From Clostridia bacterium (lineage in GTDB: Bacteria > Bacillota > Clostridia > Oscillospirales > Acutalibacteraceae): DNA of 64,000 nt. Below are positions 15,245-24,494 of this stretch, piece by piece. The stretch covers positions 44,741-108,740 of the forward strand of contig JAFQQN010000005.1 in assembly GCA_017410605.1 (NCBI GenBank), given 5' to 3'. A program made the position numbers and the translations under genes. Positions within the stretch are counted from its first letter, which is position 1. The number at the start of each line of letters is the position of its first letter. The notes beneath the pieces were generated by a model. The model saw only the letters and a program-made list of their open reading frames with translations. It made no database searches and was not told where the DNA came from.

Positions 15245-15475
15245 TTATTTTCTAATCTTATTTTTCGGTGGAACAGGGTCATAACCACCCTTGCAAAGGG
15301 GGTTGCACCTCAAAAGCCGCCATACGGCTAAAAAAAGACCCTTTACACTTCCGTGAACCTCAATTGCTTCTAAGGCATATGCCGAGCAGGAAGGTATGAA
15401 TCTGCAGCAATTGGGTTTTGTGGGCGAAATGTTTTTTTGGTAAAACCTAATCAGCCTTATGAGTATCTTCTTCAT
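15245..15475 (-). CDS. yidD: Membrane protein insertion efficiency factor YidD
   Basis: 76 residues with the family signature [33 protein letters not shown] and [13 protein letters not shown], all cysteines in place. It is a small amphipathic membrane-associated protein that helps insertion by YidC. Its ATG lies inside the end of rnpA (29-base overlap), a typical translational coupling in this cluster. Confidence 0.96.
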   Translation of the reverse strand: MKKILIRLIRFYQKNISPTKPNCCRFIPSCSAYALEAIEVHGSVKGLFLAVWRLLRCNPLCKGGYDPVPPKNKIRK

Positions 15476-15812
15476 TGTGTTTTAACACACCGTCCTTCAT
15501 AAGGCCATTTTTAACTGAATTAAATATAACCGTGCTTTTAACATAAGTAGTTTTAACACGGGCAACAAAAACAAAATCATAACCTTGTGTGAAAAGAGGT
15601 AAAAGATTTCTAAAGGCGGCAGTAATAACCCTTTTGGCCCTATTACGTTTAACGGCACAGCCAAGCTTTTTAGAAGCTGTTATGCCCATTCGACAATGAC
15701 CTAAATTATTTTTACTATAATATACCACTACCGACGGAAAAACCAGACACTTGCCCCTTCCGTACAGACGGCGAAAATCTTTATTGAGTTTGAAAATTTC
15801 ATACTCAGCCAA
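15447..15812 (-). CDS. rnpA: Ribonuclease P protein component
   Basis: 121 residues, basic. The RNase P protein fold shows [40 protein letters not shown] (the RNR-type motif binding the RNA) and [11 protein letters not shown]. It assists the catalytic P RNA in tRNA 5' maturation. It overlaps yidD by 29 bases and follows rpmH after a perfect palindrome. Confidence 0.96.
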   Translation of the reverse strand: MAEYEIFKLNKDFRRLYGRGKCLVFPSVVVYYSKNNLGHCRMGITASKKLGCAVKRNRAKRVITAAFRNLLPLFTQGYDFVFVARVKTTYVKSTVIFNSVKNGLMKDGVLKHNEEDTHKAD

Positions 15813-15842
15813 ATTATCAGCCCGTTTCTAAAACATAAACTA

Positions 15843-15870
15843 AAAGGCCACTTAATATTAAGTGGCCTTT
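15843..15870. terminator. Perfect 28-base palindrome between rpmH and rnpA
   Basis: Positions 15843-15856 are the exact reverse complement of 15857-15870. As RNA it makes a 12-13-bp hairpin followed by a short U-run on the minus strand. It may act as a leaky terminator that lowers rnpA expression relative to ribosomal protein L34. Confidence 0.65.
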
Positions 15871-15889
15871 ATGAGTACAAGCTAAAATC

Positions 15890-16024
15890 TTAATAGGTAA
15901 GCTGCTTTCTACCCTTTGCTCTGCGGCGTGCGAGAACCTTGCGACCGTTTCTGTCAGCCATTCTCTTTAAAAAGCCGTGCTCTTTTTTACGATGCAACTT
16001 CTTAGGTTGATATGTTCTTTTCAT
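15890..16024 (-). CDS. rpmH: Ribosomal protein L34
   Basis: 44 residues, canonical: [20 protein letters not shown] then [17 protein letters not shown]. An in-frame upstream extension exists, but the AAGGAGG site 8 bases before the ATG at 16024 fixes the start. A strong promoter lies about 100 bases upstream. First gene of the rpmH-rnpA-yidD-yidC-jag run. Confidence 0.98.
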   Translation of the reverse strand: MKRTYQPKKLHRKKEHGFLKRMADRNGRKVLARRRAKGRKQLTY

Positions 16025-16119
16025 GAAGTGAAACCTCCTTTTCTTTTTTAGCGACAATAAACTATACCCTGCCGCCATAGAATAAGGCTATAAATAAATT
16101 ACAGGCCCAGCAATTTTAA

Positions 16120-16149
16120 ATTATACCTTAAACTACCGTTATATGTCAA
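16120..16149 (-). promoter_or_regulatory. Strong vegetative promoter of rpmH operon
   Basis: Perfect TTGACA (16144-16149 on the minus strand), an 18-base spacer and perfect TATAAT (16120-16125), about 95 bases before the rpmH start. Confidence 0.9.
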
Positions 16150-16194
16150 TCATTTTTTTGAAAAAAGTACATTTTTTTAACTTTTTTGTTAGTT

Positions 16195-16944
16195 TTATTC
16201 AAATATTGCCTTAAATCTTTTATCAGAATTTACCTTTGTCTTAATATTTATAAAGGCATTCTTCAAATAGGGGTGCCCCTCCATATATGATAAGGCTGTT
16301 TCAAAGCGTTCCTCATTACCACGCACAGCACCGCCCAAAACAATTCCTACAACAGCATTCTGAACTGCATGGTCGCCAACATTATACATATCTGAAAGCA
16401 TATCAATAAGCTTTTTTATCTGCTTTTTGTTCTTAGCATCTAACATTTCGCCTGTTTTAAGACTAAATGTTTCTTTAAAGAAATCAATATAAAGAAGTGT
16501 TCCGTATTTTGAAACATGTGCCTTATAATCCTCTTTAAATTGGGGAAAAACAGAAAGAAGCTTGGCGCAAAGTGCTTCAATATTTTTAGAATTGCCTGAA
16601 TTTTTTTCAGGCAAAGCAACTTCACCACTTCTGGCGGTGCGAACTCCCCTTATACCCATTTTGCCCTTAAGGGTATCTAAAAAGTCCATTCCGGCGCTCT
16701 CCGCATCACGAAGGTTTTCACTTTCTTCAAAAAGCCAAGAGGAAGCAATGCTATATTCACTCGGTACACCATTTTCATCAACCTCTGCAACCTCTAAAAC
16801 AAGCATTTTTGCTTCTTGATTATGCTTAATAGCAAAAGAAAGCTTATCGTTTTGGTAAAGGCCTTCGCCCTTGTTTTCAAAATTATTACTTTCAATAATT
16901 CCTTGCAACTGTCCTACAATTGCCGAAAGAACCTGTTCGTTCAT
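16195..16944 (-). CDS. Uncharacterised 249-residue cytoplasmic protein
   Basis: I do not recognise the family. There is no signal peptide or membrane span. Residues 1-100 look like a mixed alpha/beta domain (GEGLYQNDKLSFAIKHNQEA, then EVAEVDENGVPSEYSIASSW). A short Lys/Ser/Asn linker leads to a helical, Lys-rich C-terminal half (FPQFKEDYKAHVSKYGTLLY and MLSDMYNVGDHAVQNAVVG). It is transcribed alone between the FNT operon and rpmH, where many relatives would have dnaA divergently placed. No function is proposed. Confidence 0.75.
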   Translation of the reverse strand: MNEQVLSAIVGQLQGIIESNNFENKGEGLYQNDKLSFAIKHNQEAKMLVLEVAEVDENGVPSEYSIASSWLFEESENLRDAESAGMDFLDTLKGKMGIRGVRTARSGEVALPEKNSGNSKNIEALCAKLLSVFPQFKEDYKAHVSKYGTLLYIDFFKETFSLKTGEMLDAKNKKQIKKLIDMLSDMYNVGDHAVQNAVVGIVLGGAVRGNEERFETALSYMEGHPYLKNAFINIKTKVNSDKRFKAIFE

Positions 16945-17015
16945 TTAAACACATCCTAAAAATATATTACTGGATAATTGTACCACAAAAACACCGATTT
17001 GTCATTAACAAATTA

Positions 17016-17744
17016 TTAAGACTTATGTAGGTTTGCCCTAATTAACCCAACAGCTTTGTGCGTAAGGGGTATAACAACAGCTCCCAAGGCGTTACCAACT
17101 GTTATTACCAAGATATAAGCAACAGCCAGAATGCTCCACTCATCTGCCATACTTAAATAAAACACATCTGCCACAGAATGTTCAAAGTTTGACAGCACAA
17201 GCACCATAACAGCTAAAAACACACCCAAATATTTTTGGGCATTATTTGTTGCATTTTTAAAACTGTCTGTAGCAATAAAAATAAGTACACCGCCAAAAAA
17301 AGACAGAATAAGCAGACTCCACACATTGCTTTCCAAAATATTATCGCAAAGAGAGGCGGACCGCTCTGACAGTTTATCTGAAATTTGGGTAAAGCCTAAA
17401 ACAAGACTGGAGAAAACCGCTCCCAAAAGATTGCCTATAAACATAGGGAAAAGCTGAATGTTTTTTCTGCTTTTTTGAACGGTGACATAGCCAACCTTTG
17501 CAGTGAAAAGATCTAAACCGTAAGAAAATACCGCAAAAAGGCCTATACTGCAAAGGGCCGAGCCTAAATATTTACTGGAGGTGCTAAGGTATGCAACGCA
17601 CCCCAAAGAAACCATTACGCCCGCCAATATTCCCTTAATAAGTGTAGACAGGCTGTAAAGCAAGAACATTCTTGTGGCCTTTGAGTTTAAAAATTCAAGA
17701 AAAATATTCGAACTGTTCCTGGCATTTTGTCTTGCATAATGCAT
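17016..17744 (-). CDS. Formate/nitrite transporter (FNT) family channel
   Basis: 242 residues with about six membrane spans. Family marks are LGSALCSIGLFAVFSYGLDL in the first half, IGNLLGAVFSSLV, the conserved FEHSVADVFYL with the central His, and VITVGNALGAVVIPL. FNT pentamers carry small monovalent anions such as formate, nitrite or hydrosulfide; which one is not readable here. GGAGG precedes the ATG. It starts 17 bases after the TPM gene and is probably co-transcribed. Confidence 0.9.
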   Translation of the reverse strand: MHYARQNARNSSNIFLEFLNSKATRMFLLYSLSTLIKGILAGVMVSLGCVAYLSTSSKYLGSALCSIGLFAVFSYGLDLFTAKVGYVTVQKSRKNIQLFPMFIGNLLGAVFSSLVLGFTQISDKLSERSASLCDNILESNVWSLLILSFFGGVLIFIATDSFKNATNNAQKYLGVFLAVMVLVLSNFEHSVADVFYLSMADEWSILAVAYILVITVGNALGAVVIPLTHKAVGLIRANLHKS

Positions 17745-17761
17745 TATTTTTTCCTCCGTTT

Positions 17762-18577
17762 TTAAAATTTTCTTCCGCTTCCGCCACCGGAGAAACCTCC
17801 TCCGCCGCCGGAAAAACCACCAAAGCCACCGCCGGAGAAACCTCCTCCGCCGCGGCCACCCCTATATACACCGGGGCCACCAAAAAAGAAGAAGGGTATA
17901 CCACCTGAGTGACCGCCTCTGCCGCCGTTTTTCTTGCCAAGATAAAGAGCAATAATTAAAACGGCAACAATAAGAATAATTCTGGCTATATCAAACTCTT
18001 CATCTTGGGTACGGTTATTTTCCCGTTGGTCTACCGGAACATAATCTTCACTTAGGGCAAGGCCATACTCAATATATATTTCATTAACAATTGAATTGTA
18101 AACCGAAAATAAACCCTGAGAAAACTCGTCTTTTCTAAAATGCTCCATACCGTAAAGGTCTAATATACGCCCGGTTTTAACGTCGGTTAAGGCACCCTCA
18201 AGGCCCGAGCCAACCTCTATTCTTACCTCTCGCTCTTCCAAAGCAAGAATAAGTAAGACACCGTTATTTTTGTCGGCAGAGCCTATTCCCCATTCTCTGG
18301 CAAGTTCTATAGCAAAGGAGTTAATATCTTTACCGTCAAGGTTTTTAACGGTAACCAGAACCGCTTGGGCTGTTGTGTCAGAATAAAGTCTTTCCCCTAA
18401 AAACTGAATTTGTTCCTCAGAGGAAGAATCAATTATATCTGCAAAATCGTTTACAAAAAACTTTTCTGTGGGGTTTAAAACTGTAGTTGTTTGTTTTTCT
18501 TCACATCCGCAAAAGCTAACGCAGAGCAGAAATAAAACCAGCGCAAAGCATAATTTTTTCAAAAAACTTTTTATCAT
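17762..18577 (-). CDS. TPM-domain (YgcG-like) membrane-anchored protein
   Basis: 271 residues. An N-terminal hydrophobic signal ends in a cysteine pair (VSFCGCEE), possibly a lipoprotein site. Residues about 38-160 form a TPM domain (FFVNDFADIIDSSSEEQIQ, AREWGIGSADKNNGVLLI, VRIEVGSGLEGALTD). A membrane span follows at about 205-222, and the tail is extremely Gly-rich with Ser/Phe. It is coupled to a LemA gene through a 4-base ATGA overlap, the standard LemA-TPM pairing. The precise role of the pair is unsettled. Confidence 0.9.
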   Translation of the reverse strand: MIKSFLKKLCFALVLFLLCVSFCGCEEKQTTTVLNPTEKFFVNDFADIIDSSSEEQIQFLGERLYSDTTAQAVLVTVKNLDGKDINSFAIELAREWGIGSADKNNGVLLILALEEREVRIEVGSGLEGALTDVKTGRILDLYGMEHFRKDEFSQGLFSVYNSIVNEIYIEYGLALSEDYVPVDQRENNRTQDEEFDIARIILIVAVLIIALYLGKKNGGRGGHSGGIPFFFFGGPGVYRGGRGGGGFSGGGFGGFSGGGGGFSGGGSGRKF

Positions 18578-19149
18578 TCAAAGCTGACCTCGGGATTTTT
18601 TTCAGCGCCCTCTTCTGCCTCAAAATAATCTGCCTTTTCGAAGCCGAACATTCCTGCAAAAATATTTGACGGGAATTTTCTTATTTTAGTATTATAAGTT
18701 TTTGCTGCCTTATTATAGTCATTACGAGCAGTAGCAATACGGTTTTCGGTGCCCTCTAGCTGGTCCTGAAGAGCAATAAAGTTTTCACTGGCTTTAAGCT
18801 GAGGATAATTCTCTACCACAACCAACAAACGTGAAAGAGCCGAAGAAAGTTGACTGTCTGCCTCGCTCAGTTCTTCAACTGTATTGGCACCAGCAAGCTT
18901 ACTTCTTGCATCGGCAATGGCTGTATAAACCTCATTTTCGTGTGCCGCATAGCCCTTAACTGTATTAACCAGGTTAGGAATAAGGTCACTTCTTCTTTGA
19001 AGCTGAGTGCTTATCTGTGCCTGTTTTGTTTCAACCTCTGTTTCTAAAGAAACCAAAGAATTATAGGTTGAAGTAACACTTGAAACCAAAATAATAACAA
19101 CTAAGGCAATAACGCTAAGAATAACAAAAAGCTTAGTTCTTTTTTTCAT
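18574..19149 (-). CDS. lemA: LemA family protein
   Basis: About 191 residues. A single N-terminal membrane span (FVILSVIALVVIILVSSV) is followed by the coiled-coil LemA domain, including YNSLVSLETEVETKQAQIST, LQRRSDLIPNLVNTVKGYAA and the end IRKFPSNIFAGMFGFEKADY. The start at 19149 is set by GAGGT 6 bases upstream. First gene of the LemA-TPM-FNT run. Confidence 0.93.
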   Translation of the reverse strand: MKKRTKLFVILSVIALVVIILVSSVTSTYNSLVSLETEVETKQAQISTQLQRRSDLIPNLVNTVKGYAAHENEVYTAIADARSKLAGANTVEELSEADSQLSSALSRLLVVVENYPQLKASENFIALQDQLEGTENRIATARNDYNKAAKTYNTKIRKFPSNIFAGMFGFEKADYFEAEEGAEKNPEVSFE

Positions 19150-19186
19150 AAAAATACCTCTCTTTGTCAAAGCATTAAATTTGATT

Positions 19187-19942
19187 TTAAAGGGTGTTAA
19201 TTTCCTTCAAATGATATGGTATAAAGGTCACACCTGAAAGTTCACTGTTAAGGCTATTTGTAAGTGGCTCAACAATAACATCTTCGGTGTGAAAATGACC
19301 TGCATCAAAAAGGTTAAAGCCCATTTCTGCCGCCTCGATAAAATATTTATGCTTAACATCTGCAGTAACCAGAGCATCGGCACCCATCCCGGCGGCCAAT
19401 TTCAAAAAATCACTTCCCGAACCGCCGCAAACAGCAACCTTGCTTATTGATTTTTTATTGTCGGTATAACGCACAACACCGCCTAATTTGTTTTTTATAT
19501 GCTCTGCAAGGCGGTGGGCATTCATTTCTTCAGGCAATTTTCCCATTTTAAAGGTGAAACCGTCACAATCGGTTATGGATTCCACAAAGGAAAGGCTTAA
19601 AGCTGAGGCAAGTTGGTCATTAACGCCACCCTTAGCAACATCTAAATTAGTATGCATCGAAATAACCGAAATACCAGCCGAAAGACAAGAAAAAACTCGT
19701 TTATTGTCATCGGCTGTAATACTTTTTAAAGGTTCAAAAATAATTGGGTGATGGCTTATAATAAGCTTAGCACCGTTTTTCACAGCAAAATCTACTACCG
19801 CCGAAGTAACATCAAGGCAAACTACGGCTACGTTTATATCGCTGCTTTTATCCCCCACCAAAAAGCCGGGATTGTCATAATCCATAGCCAGTTCAATAGG
19901 TGCAATACTGCAAAGCTTATTATAAATTTCAAAAGCCTTCAT
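19187..19942 (-). CDS. Nif3-like dinuclear metal centre protein
   Basis: 251 residues, Nif3/YqfO family. Metal-binding signature ISHHPIIFEPLKSI, IYNKLCSIAPIELAMDYDNP at the N-terminus, MHTNLDVAKGGVNDQLA, and a second metal region near the end (FNLFDAGHFHTEDVIVE). Relatives form hexameric rings with two metals and have been called GTP cyclohydrolase type 2, but the physiological reaction is unclear. It follows glnS by 9 bases in the same transcript. Confidence 0.93.
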   Translation of the reverse strand: MKAFEIYNKLCSIAPIELAMDYDNPGFLVGDKSSDINVAVVCLDVTSAVVDFAVKNGAKLIISHHPIIFEPLKSITADDNKRVFSCLSAGISVISMHTNLDVAKGGVNDQLASALSLSFVESITDCDGFTFKMGKLPEEMNAHRLAEHIKNKLGGVVRYTDNKKSISKVAVCGGSGSDFLKLAAGMGADALVTADVKHKYFIEAAEMGFNLFDAGHFHTEDVIVEPLTNSLNSELSGVTFIPYHLKEINTL

Positions 19943-19951
19943 AAGTTTCTC

Positions 19952-21640
19952 CTATTTTTTAAATGAATCCTTAAGAGCAACGGTTCTGTTTATAATAATA
20001 TTATCACTTGTAGAATCAGTATCAATGGCAAAATAACCCTGTCGCATAAATTGGAAGGTATCACCCGGCTTAGCCACAGCAACATCCTTTTCAATTTTAG
20101 CGTTTTCAATAATTTGTAAAGACTGAGGATTAAGGTTATCTGCAAATGAAGATACACCCTCTTCATCAGATGGATTTTCAACCATAAAGAGCCTATCATA
20201 AAGGCGAACTGTAGCATTAACCGCGGTCTTTGCAGACACCCAGTGCAGTGTTCCCTTAACCTTTCTTCCGTCAGGTGCATCTCCCCCTCTGGTTTCGGGG
20301 TCATAGGTACAGTGCACTGCGGTAATATTGCCGTTTTCATCGGTATCTACAGAAGCGTATTTAATAAAATATGCGCCCTTTAGACGAACCTCTTTAGCAG
20401 GGCAAAGTCGGAAATATTTTCCGGGAGGGTCTAACATAAAGTCGTCCTGCTCAATAAATATTTCTTTAGAAAAGGTTACCTTTTTACAGCCAAGCTCAGG
20501 CTTATTGGGATTAATCTCAACCTCTAGCTCTTCTGTTTTGTCCTCAGGATAATTATCAATAATAACCTTTAATGGACGAAGAACAGCCATTGCTCTATCT
20601 GCATTCTGGTTAAGATAATCTCTAACGCAGGATTCAAACAAAGCAAAATCTATAACACTATAGGCCTTAGAAACACCAATTTTAGAAACAAACTCTCTTA
20701 CCGCCTCGGCGGGATAGCCTCTTCTTCTCATACCACAAAGGGTTGCCATTCTGGGGTCATTCCAACCGTCAACCAGCTTATCCTGAACCAATTTAAGGCA
20801 CTTACGCTTACTGGTTAAGGTGTAGTTTACATTCATTCTTGCAAACTCAATCTGTCTTGGGGGAGTTTTAATATCTAATGCACGAAGGAACCAATCATAA
20901 AGGGGACGATGATTTTCAAACTCTAAAGAGCAAAGAGAATGGGTTACACCCTCTTTTGCGTCTGACAGGGGGTGTGCAAAATCATACATAGGATAAACAC
21001 ACCACTTATCCCCTGTTCTGTGGTGAGGCACCTTCATAATTCTGTAAATAATGGGGTCGCGCATATTAAGGTTAGGTGATGCCATATCAATTTTTGCCCT
21101 GAGCACCTTTTCACCGTTTTCAAACTCACCCTTTGTCATTCTCTCAAATAAATCTAGGTTTTCTTCTATAGAACGGTTACGATAGGGGCTTTCCTTACCC
21201 GGTTCGGTAAGTGTGCCGCGATATTCCCTCATTTGGTCGGCGGTGAGGTCGCAAACAAAGGCAAGACCTCTTTTAATAAGCTCTACTGCACAGTCATAAA
21301 TATAATCAAAATAGTCAGAGGCATAATAAACATTATCCCATTTAAAGCCAAGCCATTTAATATCTTCTAAAATGGCATCTACATATTCTGTATCCTCTTT
21401 AGTGGGGTTGGTATCGTCCAAACGGAGATTGCAGGTTCCGCCATATTTTTCGGCAGTACCGAAATCTATACAAATCGCCTTAGCGTGGCCAATATGCAAA
21501 TAACCATTAGGCTCTGGGGGAAAACGGGTTTGAACCCTGTCATATACCCCTTCTTTTAAATCTTCATCAATAAAATCATATATAAAATTACTTGCCGCTA
21601 CTGCGGTTTCTTCCTCGGGAAGTATGTTTTTCTCTTCCAT
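19952..21640 (-). CDS. glnS: Glutamine-tRNA ligase
   Basis: About 562 residues. The class I HIGH motif appears in the GlnRS-specific form [16 protein letters not shown]; the KMSKS equivalent is [11 protein letters not shown]; the two-part beta-barrel anticodon-binding region ends VALKDSFKK. It charges tRNA-Gln with glutamine directly. The start at 21640 follows AAGGAG; the longer frame lacks a site. It begins 13 bases after gltX. Many Firmicutes lack GlnRS and use GluRS plus GatCAB, so its presence next to gltX is notable. Confidence 0.97.
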   Translation of the reverse strand: MEEKNILPEEETAVAASNFIYDFIDEDLKEGVYDRVQTRFPPEPNGYLHIGHAKAICIDFGTAEKYGGTCNLRLDDTNPTKEDTEYVDAILEDIKWLGFKWDNVYYASDYFDYIYDCAVELIKRGLAFVCDLTADQMREYRGTLTEPGKESPYRNRSIEENLDLFERMTKGEFENGEKVLRAKIDMASPNLNMRDPIIYRIMKVPHHRTGDKWCVYPMYDFAHPLSDAKEGVTHSLCSLEFENHRPLYDWFLRALDIKTPPRQIEFARMNVNYTLTSKRKCLKLVQDKLVDGWNDPRMATLCGMRRRGYPAEAVREFVSKIGVSKAYSVIDFALFESCVRDYLNQNADRAMAVLRPLKVIIDNYPEDKTEELEVEINPNKPELGCKKVTFSKEIFIEQDDFMLDPPGKYFRLCPAKEVRLKGAYFIKYASVDTDENGNITAVHCTYDPETRGGDAPDGRKVKGTLHWVSAKTAVNATVRLYDRLFMVENPSDEEGVSSFADNLNPQSLQIIENAKIEKDVAVAKPGDTFQFMRQGYFAIDTDSTSDNIIINRTVALKDSFKK

Positions 21641-21653
21641 TGTTTTCTCCTTT

Positions 21654-23309
21654 TTAAGCCTCAAATGTAGCAATAGCGTTATCTATACGCTTTAACGACT
21701 CATCTTTGCCTATGGTCTTCATTATACTGCAAAGGTCTGGTGTGTTTGTTCGGCCTGTTACAGCAATTCTTATAAGGGTACTAACATCACCGGGGTTACC
21801 CTTATAAGCCTCAGGGTTTGCCTTGTAGGTTTTAGTGTCAGGTGCAAAACCTAAATCGGGGCAAATGCTCTTAATTTTTTCAAACCACTCGCTTTGTTCG
21901 TCCTTTTCGTCATAAACCGACTTATAGGCTTTAAGTAAACTTACGGCATCTTCTTTTGAAATATTTTCAGGAAGCTCGAAGTTTGGAACAAAAAGCTCGT
22001 TAAAGAAATATGCGGCGTATTCCTTGGCCTCAGAGTAACGGGCAATATCCTTTCTGGGTTTTGGAACATCGCGGTCAATAGCAAAAATCTTCTTTGTGAA
22101 TTCCATATCCCGTTTAAGAAGATCGGCAAACTCCTTATCAAATTCCTCCGCCCAAGTGATAAGCTCTTTAACTACAATATCAGAGTTTTTAAGACAAATA
22201 ACATTTTTAGAAACATCTAAAAGCTTTGCGCCGTCAAAAAGGGCACCCGAAAGGCTCATTTTCTTAAGATTGAACTTGAATTTTTTATAAGACTCCAATT
22301 TATTAGCCTTTCGCCAAGCTTCAAACTCAGAACTTGCAATAGTCATAAGATATTCTATAACGCTTTCAGCGGGAAAGCCCTGTTCAATAAAATATCTTAC
22401 CGCGGCTTCAGGGTCTTTTCTTTTTGAAATTTTTCTCTTATTGCCGTTATCAAGCTTCATTATGGGAGCAACGTGGGCATATTTAGGTGCCTTAAAGCCA
22501 AGAAGCTTAAAAAGCTCTAAATGCTTAGGTGTAGAAGAAATCCACTCATCGCCCCTTATAACATGGGTGGTTTTCATAAGGTGGTCGTCAACCGCATGGG
22601 CAAAATGGTATGTAGGAATACCATCAGACTTAAGGAGTACAAAGTCTTCATCATTTTCGGGCATTTCTATTTTTCCCTTGATACCGTCGGTGAAAACAAT
22701 TTTTTTGTCCTCACTGCCTTGTGATTTAAGACGAATAACATAGGGCTTACCCTCTTCAACAAGGGCTTTAGCCTCTTCATATGTTATATCTCTGTGTTTT
22801 GCCCATTTTCCGTGATAGCCGGTTCTTATTTTATCCTTTTCCTGCTGGGCGCGAACCTCTTCAAGCTCCTCCGCTGTACAAAAACAGGGATAAGCCAGAC
22901 CTTGTTCTATAAGCTTTTTAACATAGCACTGATAAATTTCTGCGCGGTGGCTTTGCTGATAAGGACCGTATTCACCCTTTTGGCCTTCTACTGTAAAGCC
23001 CTCATCAATATGAACTCCAAAATGTTCAAGGCCGTTTACAATGTCTTCAATGCCGCCTTCAATTTCTCTTTTCTTATCGGTGTCTTCTATACGAATAAAC
23101 ATTGTACCGTCGGTGCTGTCGGCAGTAATACGGTTAACAAGAGCCATAAAAAGGGTACCAAGATGTAAATACCCTGTGGGGCTTGGTGCTATTCTTGTAA
23201 CAGCCGCGCCCTCAGGCAAATTTCTTGATTGGTAAAGATTTTCATAATAATCGGGCGTCTTTAAGGTATTAGGTAACAAAAGCTCTGCAAGCTTTTCAAA
23301 ATCTGTCAT
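21654..23309 (-). CDS. gltX: Glutamate-tRNA ligase
   Basis: 551 residues. HIGH as [24 protein letters not shown] as [17 protein letters not shown], and the C-terminal helical anticodon-binding region ending DNAIATFEA. It makes Glu-tRNA-Glu. The inserted length between the two signature motifs is typical of a bacterial discriminating form, but discrimination cannot be proved from sequence alone. It heads the gltX-glnS-nif3-like run. Confidence 0.97.
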   Translation of the reverse strand: MTDFEKLAELLLPNTLKTPDYYENLYQSRNLPEGAAVTRIAPSPTGYLHLGTLFMALVNRITADSTDGTMFIRIEDTDKKREIEGGIEDIVNGLEHFGVHIDEGFTVEGQKGEYGPYQQSHRAEIYQCYVKKLIEQGLAYPCFCTAEELEEVRAQQEKDKIRTGYHGKWAKHRDITYEEAKALVEEGKPYVIRLKSQGSEDKKIVFTDGIKGKIEMPENDEDFVLLKSDGIPTYHFAHAVDDHLMKTTHVIRGDEWISSTPKHLELFKLLGFKAPKYAHVAPIMKLDNGNKRKISKRKDPEAAVRYFIEQGFPAESVIEYLMTIASSEFEAWRKANKLESYKKFKFNLKKMSLSGALFDGAKLLDVSKNVICLKNSDIVVKELITWAEEFDKEFADLLKRDMEFTKKIFAIDRDVPKPRKDIARYSEAKEYAAYFFNELFVPNFELPENISKEDAVSLLKAYKSVYDEKDEQSEWFEKIKSICPDLGFAPDTKTYKANPEAYKGNPGDVSTLIRIAVTGRTNTPDLCSIMKTIGKDESLKRIDNAIATFEA

Positions 23310-23513
23310 TATTGCACTTCCCTCATATAGATATATATTAGTAGTTTTATTATCTCAAATTTTGCCCAAAATTACAACCATTATTTTTAATTTTTTCGCC
23401 CTTTTTTAAATCTTTTTATTACTTCTTCGGGGAAAACAGCATTTGTTTCATCTATTTCGCACAATATAAACCCAAAATATCTTCAAAAAAATATTAATTG
23501 GAACAAAACGCTA

Positions 23514-23542
23514 TTGACTTTTACAAACTAAAGTGTTAAAAT
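23514..23542 (+). promoter_or_regulatory. Promoter of the TrpR-like gene
   Basis: TTGACT (23514-23519), 17-base spacer, TAAAAT (23537-23542), about 50 bases before the ATG at 23592. Confidence 0.8.
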
Positions 23543-23591
23543 ACAAATATATTAAAGTGCTGAATTTCAGCATCCTGGAGGCAGTTTTATA

Positions 23592-23882
23592 ATGATTAAC
23601 CTTAAAAATGATATGACCGACCGTTTTTTCGAGGCAGTGCTCACCTTAAAAACGGTTGATGAGTGCTATAAATTTTTCGAAGATGTTTGCACTATTAAAG
23701 AAATTAAAGCTTTCACCCAACGCTTAGAGGTTGCCAGAATGCTTAAAAATAAAAGCCTTTATAACGACATTGTTTCGGCCACCGGTGCCAGTACTGCAAC
23801 AATAAGCCGAGTAAACCGTTCTCTTACATATGGTAGCGATGGATATGACATTGTTTTTTCAAGAATTGAGGAAAAAAAGTAA
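23592..23882 (+). CDS. TrpR-like YerC/YecD family regulator
   Basis: 96 residues of the Trp-repressor superfamily: FFEDVCTIKEIKAFTQRLEV leads into the helix-turn-helix MLKNKSLYNDIVSATGASTA then TISRVNRSLTYGSDGY. CTGGAGG lies about 8 bases before the ATG, and a terminator follows, so it is a single-gene unit. The family is common in Firmicutes without tryptophan genes nearby; its targets are unknown. Confidence 0.93.
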   Translation: MINLKNDMTDRFFEAVLTLKTVDECYKFFEDVCTIKEIKAFTQRLEVARMLKNKSLYNDIVSATGASTATISRVNRSLTYGSDGYDIVFSRIEEKK

Positions 23883-23910
23883 TATTCGGGTTGCTTTATT
23901 AAGTATTATT

Positions 23911-23943
23911 AATTGGGTCGGCTTTTTGTCGACCCAATTTTTT
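23911..23943 (+). terminator. Intrinsic terminator after the TrpR-like gene
   Basis: A 10-bp perfect stem (23911-23920 with 23930-23939) runs into a T-run. Confidence 0.9.
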
Positions 23944-23966
23944 AAAATAAAAATGAGGTGATAATA

Positions 23967-24476
23967 TTGGGCTTTGAAAAAATAGCTGTAGAAGCTATAA
24001 ACGAAAACTTTATTAAAAACATAGGCAGCGAATGGATGCTTATAACCGCCGGTAACAGCGAAAGCTTTAACACAATGACCGCAAGTTGGGGCTTTGCAGG
24101 GGTAATGTGGGGTAAGCCCTGCGCCGTTGCAGCAATTCGTCCACAACGCTATACCTATGAATTTACCGAAAGGGAGAAAAACTATACTCTTTCCTTCTAC
24201 GGTGATGATAAATCGGTTCACGCCGTTTGCGGAAGCAAATCGGGCAGAGATGTTGATAAAATATCGCTAACCGGTCTTAAACCGGTTTTCGACCCGGATA
24301 CCGGCGCCCCCTATTTTGAACAGGCAAGGCTTGTTTTAATTTGCAAAAAGCTTTATTCTCAGGACCTTGAAGAAAACTGCTTTTATGACAAAAGCCTTGT
24401 AGATAAAAATTATCCAAATAAGGATTTTCACCGTATGTATTACGGAGAAATAGTTTCGGCATTTATAAATAAATAA
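23967..24476 (+). CDS. Flavin reductase-like, FMN-binding split-barrel protein
   Basis: About 169 residues. Flavin-reductase-domain pattern with TAGNSESFNTMTASWGFAGV (flavin-phosphate region), GKPCAVAAIRPQRYTYEF and KSVHAVCGSKSGRDVDK. Such proteins use NAD(P)H to reduce free FMN or act on small substrates. TTG at 23967, 6 bases after GAGGTG, is the likely start; the in-frame GTG lies within the ribosome site. The stop precedes the band-7 gene by 18 bases, so the two are probably one operon. Confidence 0.88.
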   Translation: MGFEKIAVEAINENFIKNIGSEWMLITAGNSESFNTMTASWGFAGVMWGKPCAVAAIRPQRYTYEFTEREKNYTLSFYGDDKSVHAVCGSKSGRDVDKISLTGLKPVFDPDTGAPYFEQARLVLICKKLYSQDLEENCFYDKSLVDKNYPNKDFHRMYYGEIVSAFINK

Positions 24477-24494
24477 AAAGAAAGGATTTTAAAA

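Noticed and set aside
16079..16194. Replication origin beside rpmH
   Set aside because: No cluster of DnaA boxes, no dnaA and no dnaN; only the rpmH promoter is visible.
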